Origin: Symbiodinium natans
Taxonomy: Eukaryota > Sar > Dinophyceae > Suessiales > Symbiodiniaceae
DNA: 40,710 bases
Direction of reading: 5' to 3'
Assembly (NCBI GenBank): GCA_905221605.1
Contig: CAJNDS010000668.1
Coordinates: forward strand, 274,245-314,954
A model generated the notes under the pieces. The model had not been told where the DNA came from and did not search any database. It was given only the letters and a program-made list of their open reading frames with translations. Position numbers and translations under genes: made by a program. This document shows, in pieces, positions 39,405 through 40,710 of the stretch (positions are counted from its first letter, which is position 1; every line of letters starts with the position of its first letter).

Positions 39405-39781
39405 CTGGAGACTCGGCGCGTTGGCAGGGGACCGGCACACACGCGCACGGCCTTCAAGTCTTCTCAAACTGGCAGGGACTAGCCTGAGTGAAAACCCTGA
39501 ACTCCGCAGAATGTCACGACATGCCACACCACGCTTGGACTGCCGAGTTCTACGAATCGTAGACTGTCGCCCGGTGAGCGAGACCATAAGAGCGACTCTT
39601 GTACATCAGTCCTTCAGAAACGTCGCGAGTCGAACTTCCGTAGTGCTTTTCAGCTCCTGGCATACAGAGACATCTGCCCAAAACCCGCGGTATGAACATG
39701 CAGGCACCACCACAGTTCGAGTGTGCCACATCCTCCTACTCCACTTGACATGGTCTTTGCTAAATGAGCGTCAGTCAAGAC

Positions 39782-39841
39782 CTGCCGTCCTGGAAATCTG
39801 CCTTGGCCTCCTTGTCGCTCTTGGCCGTTTCCTCCATGAAA
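39782..39841 (-). CDS. Coiled-coil protein, exon A (partial gene)
   Basis: ACCCAG at 39847-39842 precedes a short open frame reading FMEETAKSDKEAKADFQD, followed by a possible donor GT at 39781-39780 or a GC donor a few bases earlier. The motif AKSDKEAKADF is typical of the same dinoflagellate coiled-coil family as exons B and C. No start codon or upstream exon could be placed between here and the window end. Confidence 0.42.
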
Positions 39842-39849
39842 CTGGGTCT

Positions 39850-40710
39850 CATGCTTCACAACGACCCTCATGGACTTGCGTTTCTGGAAAGTGGGCAATT
39901 TATGCTGCTTGAAAACTGATTTTGCTAGACCACGAGCGCGCGCCCTCACTGATACTTTGTCTTTCGTGAGATGCGCTGCAATCCTGGGAGGTACTGATGG
40001 GCGCTCTTGGTGGCTCTGGGCGTCATTATGCCAAACACGAGGAATGCCTTAACGGCAACATCCCAAGGCCCAAAGCCAGGAAAGACTTGAAGATCCAAAC
40101 ACTGCGGAGTCGAATATTGCGACAGTAGTGGGAGGCCCCTGCTGGAGTACCCACTGCATCCATGCTTCAGACTGATTCCACACCACCCACCCGGCCACGG
40201 AGAGAGGGAGAGAGAGAGAGAGAGAGACAGACAGAGACAGGCGGAGGAACACTCTTCTTCGACACGTGCTGTCACTGAGAGGTACCAGCTCATGAGCTTC
40301 TAAGTGTTTGCAGGCTTGCAAGCAACAGCCAGTGGCAACCAATGCACAACGATGATAACACATTGGCCGAACTCAACATCCCTGGAAGCATTAGGCCATG
40401 AGGACCAATATTGCTGCATGTGGGCATGGCGCCCTATGACACACGCGGTCACACTCGGTCACTCGGCTTGAGTGGGCTACTCGTGGGCTTCGGGGGACCT
40501 CGGCCAGGTCGGCAAAGTTCTCCAGAGACACCTGCAGAAGGCCGACGACTCCCGAACCTGCGCCGGCGTGCGTGGGGGGTGAGCATGGGTGTAGGTGGGT
40601 GTGTGCAAGACCTTAAGAACACCCCCCACAACCCTGGCAGCAAGCAGCAGGCCGAGCTAGCCCCATCTTCCCGGAAGCCCGGCGAGTGCAGCGTGCTAAG
40701 AATCCATGGG
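39850..40710. other. Unique DNA with a (GA)n microsatellite, no gene recognised
   Basis: A GAGAGA run lies at 40,199-40,240. Minus-strand ORFs of 64-115 codons have no recognisable domain. Further 5' exons of the coiled-coil gene could lie here or beyond the window. Confidence 0.45.

Overview
The window looks like nuclear DNA of an alga with plant-type telomere repeats, most likely a dinoflagellate. Four things point that way. The left half is full of interstitial (TTTAGGG)n/(CCCTAAA)n blocks. A fragment of mitochondrial cytochrome b (cob), with wording I associate with dinoflagellate cob, sits inside a nuclear minisatellite. The few credible proteins are of kinds common in dinoflagellate gene models: long coiled-coil proteins in small exons, PDZ-like domains and divergent kinase-like domains. 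One 11-base match to the 3' end of the dinoflagellate spliced leader is also present, but it is weak. Species cannot be named from this sequence.

Layout. 1-8.64 kb: gene-free mosaic of telomere-like blocks in both orientations, separated by short linkers, several of which are foldback (inverted-repeat) elements. 8.64-10.2 kb: unique DNA, then a degenerate TTG/TTA/TTC tract and a long poly-C run. 10.7-13.05 kb: GC-rich 15-bp minisatellite, split by a 383-bp AT-rich cob fragment and by two copies of a duplicated block. 13.05-21.6 kb: more telomere-like mosaic, with a 158-bp tandem duplication, a GCA/GCG triplet tract, a 43-bp palindromic repeat and two foldback families. At about 21.6 kb the telomere-like repeats stop and do not return.

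21.6-26.6 kb: gene-like, mainly on the minus strand. It holds a divergent kinase-like protein with an acidic, Trp-rich tail, an unknown alanine-rich ORF, a possible 34-codon exon, a PDZ-like ORF and a detached copy of the kinase-like tail. These could be exons of one or two genes, but I cannot prove the joins. 26.59-29.08 kb: a 42-bp repeat and then a 95-bp GC-rich satellite with higher-order structure. 29.08-30.06 kb: a 70-bp repeat, a purine tract, a 10-bp AATTAAAATG array and an AT-rich stretch. 30.06-38.7 kb: mostly unique DNA in which I recognise no gene. 38.75-39.84 kb: three small minus-strand exons of a coiled-coil protein.

No rRNA, tRNA, CRISPR array, bacterial operon, virus or toxin gene was found. 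Most long ORFs in repeat regions arise because the repeat unit happens to lack stop codons.
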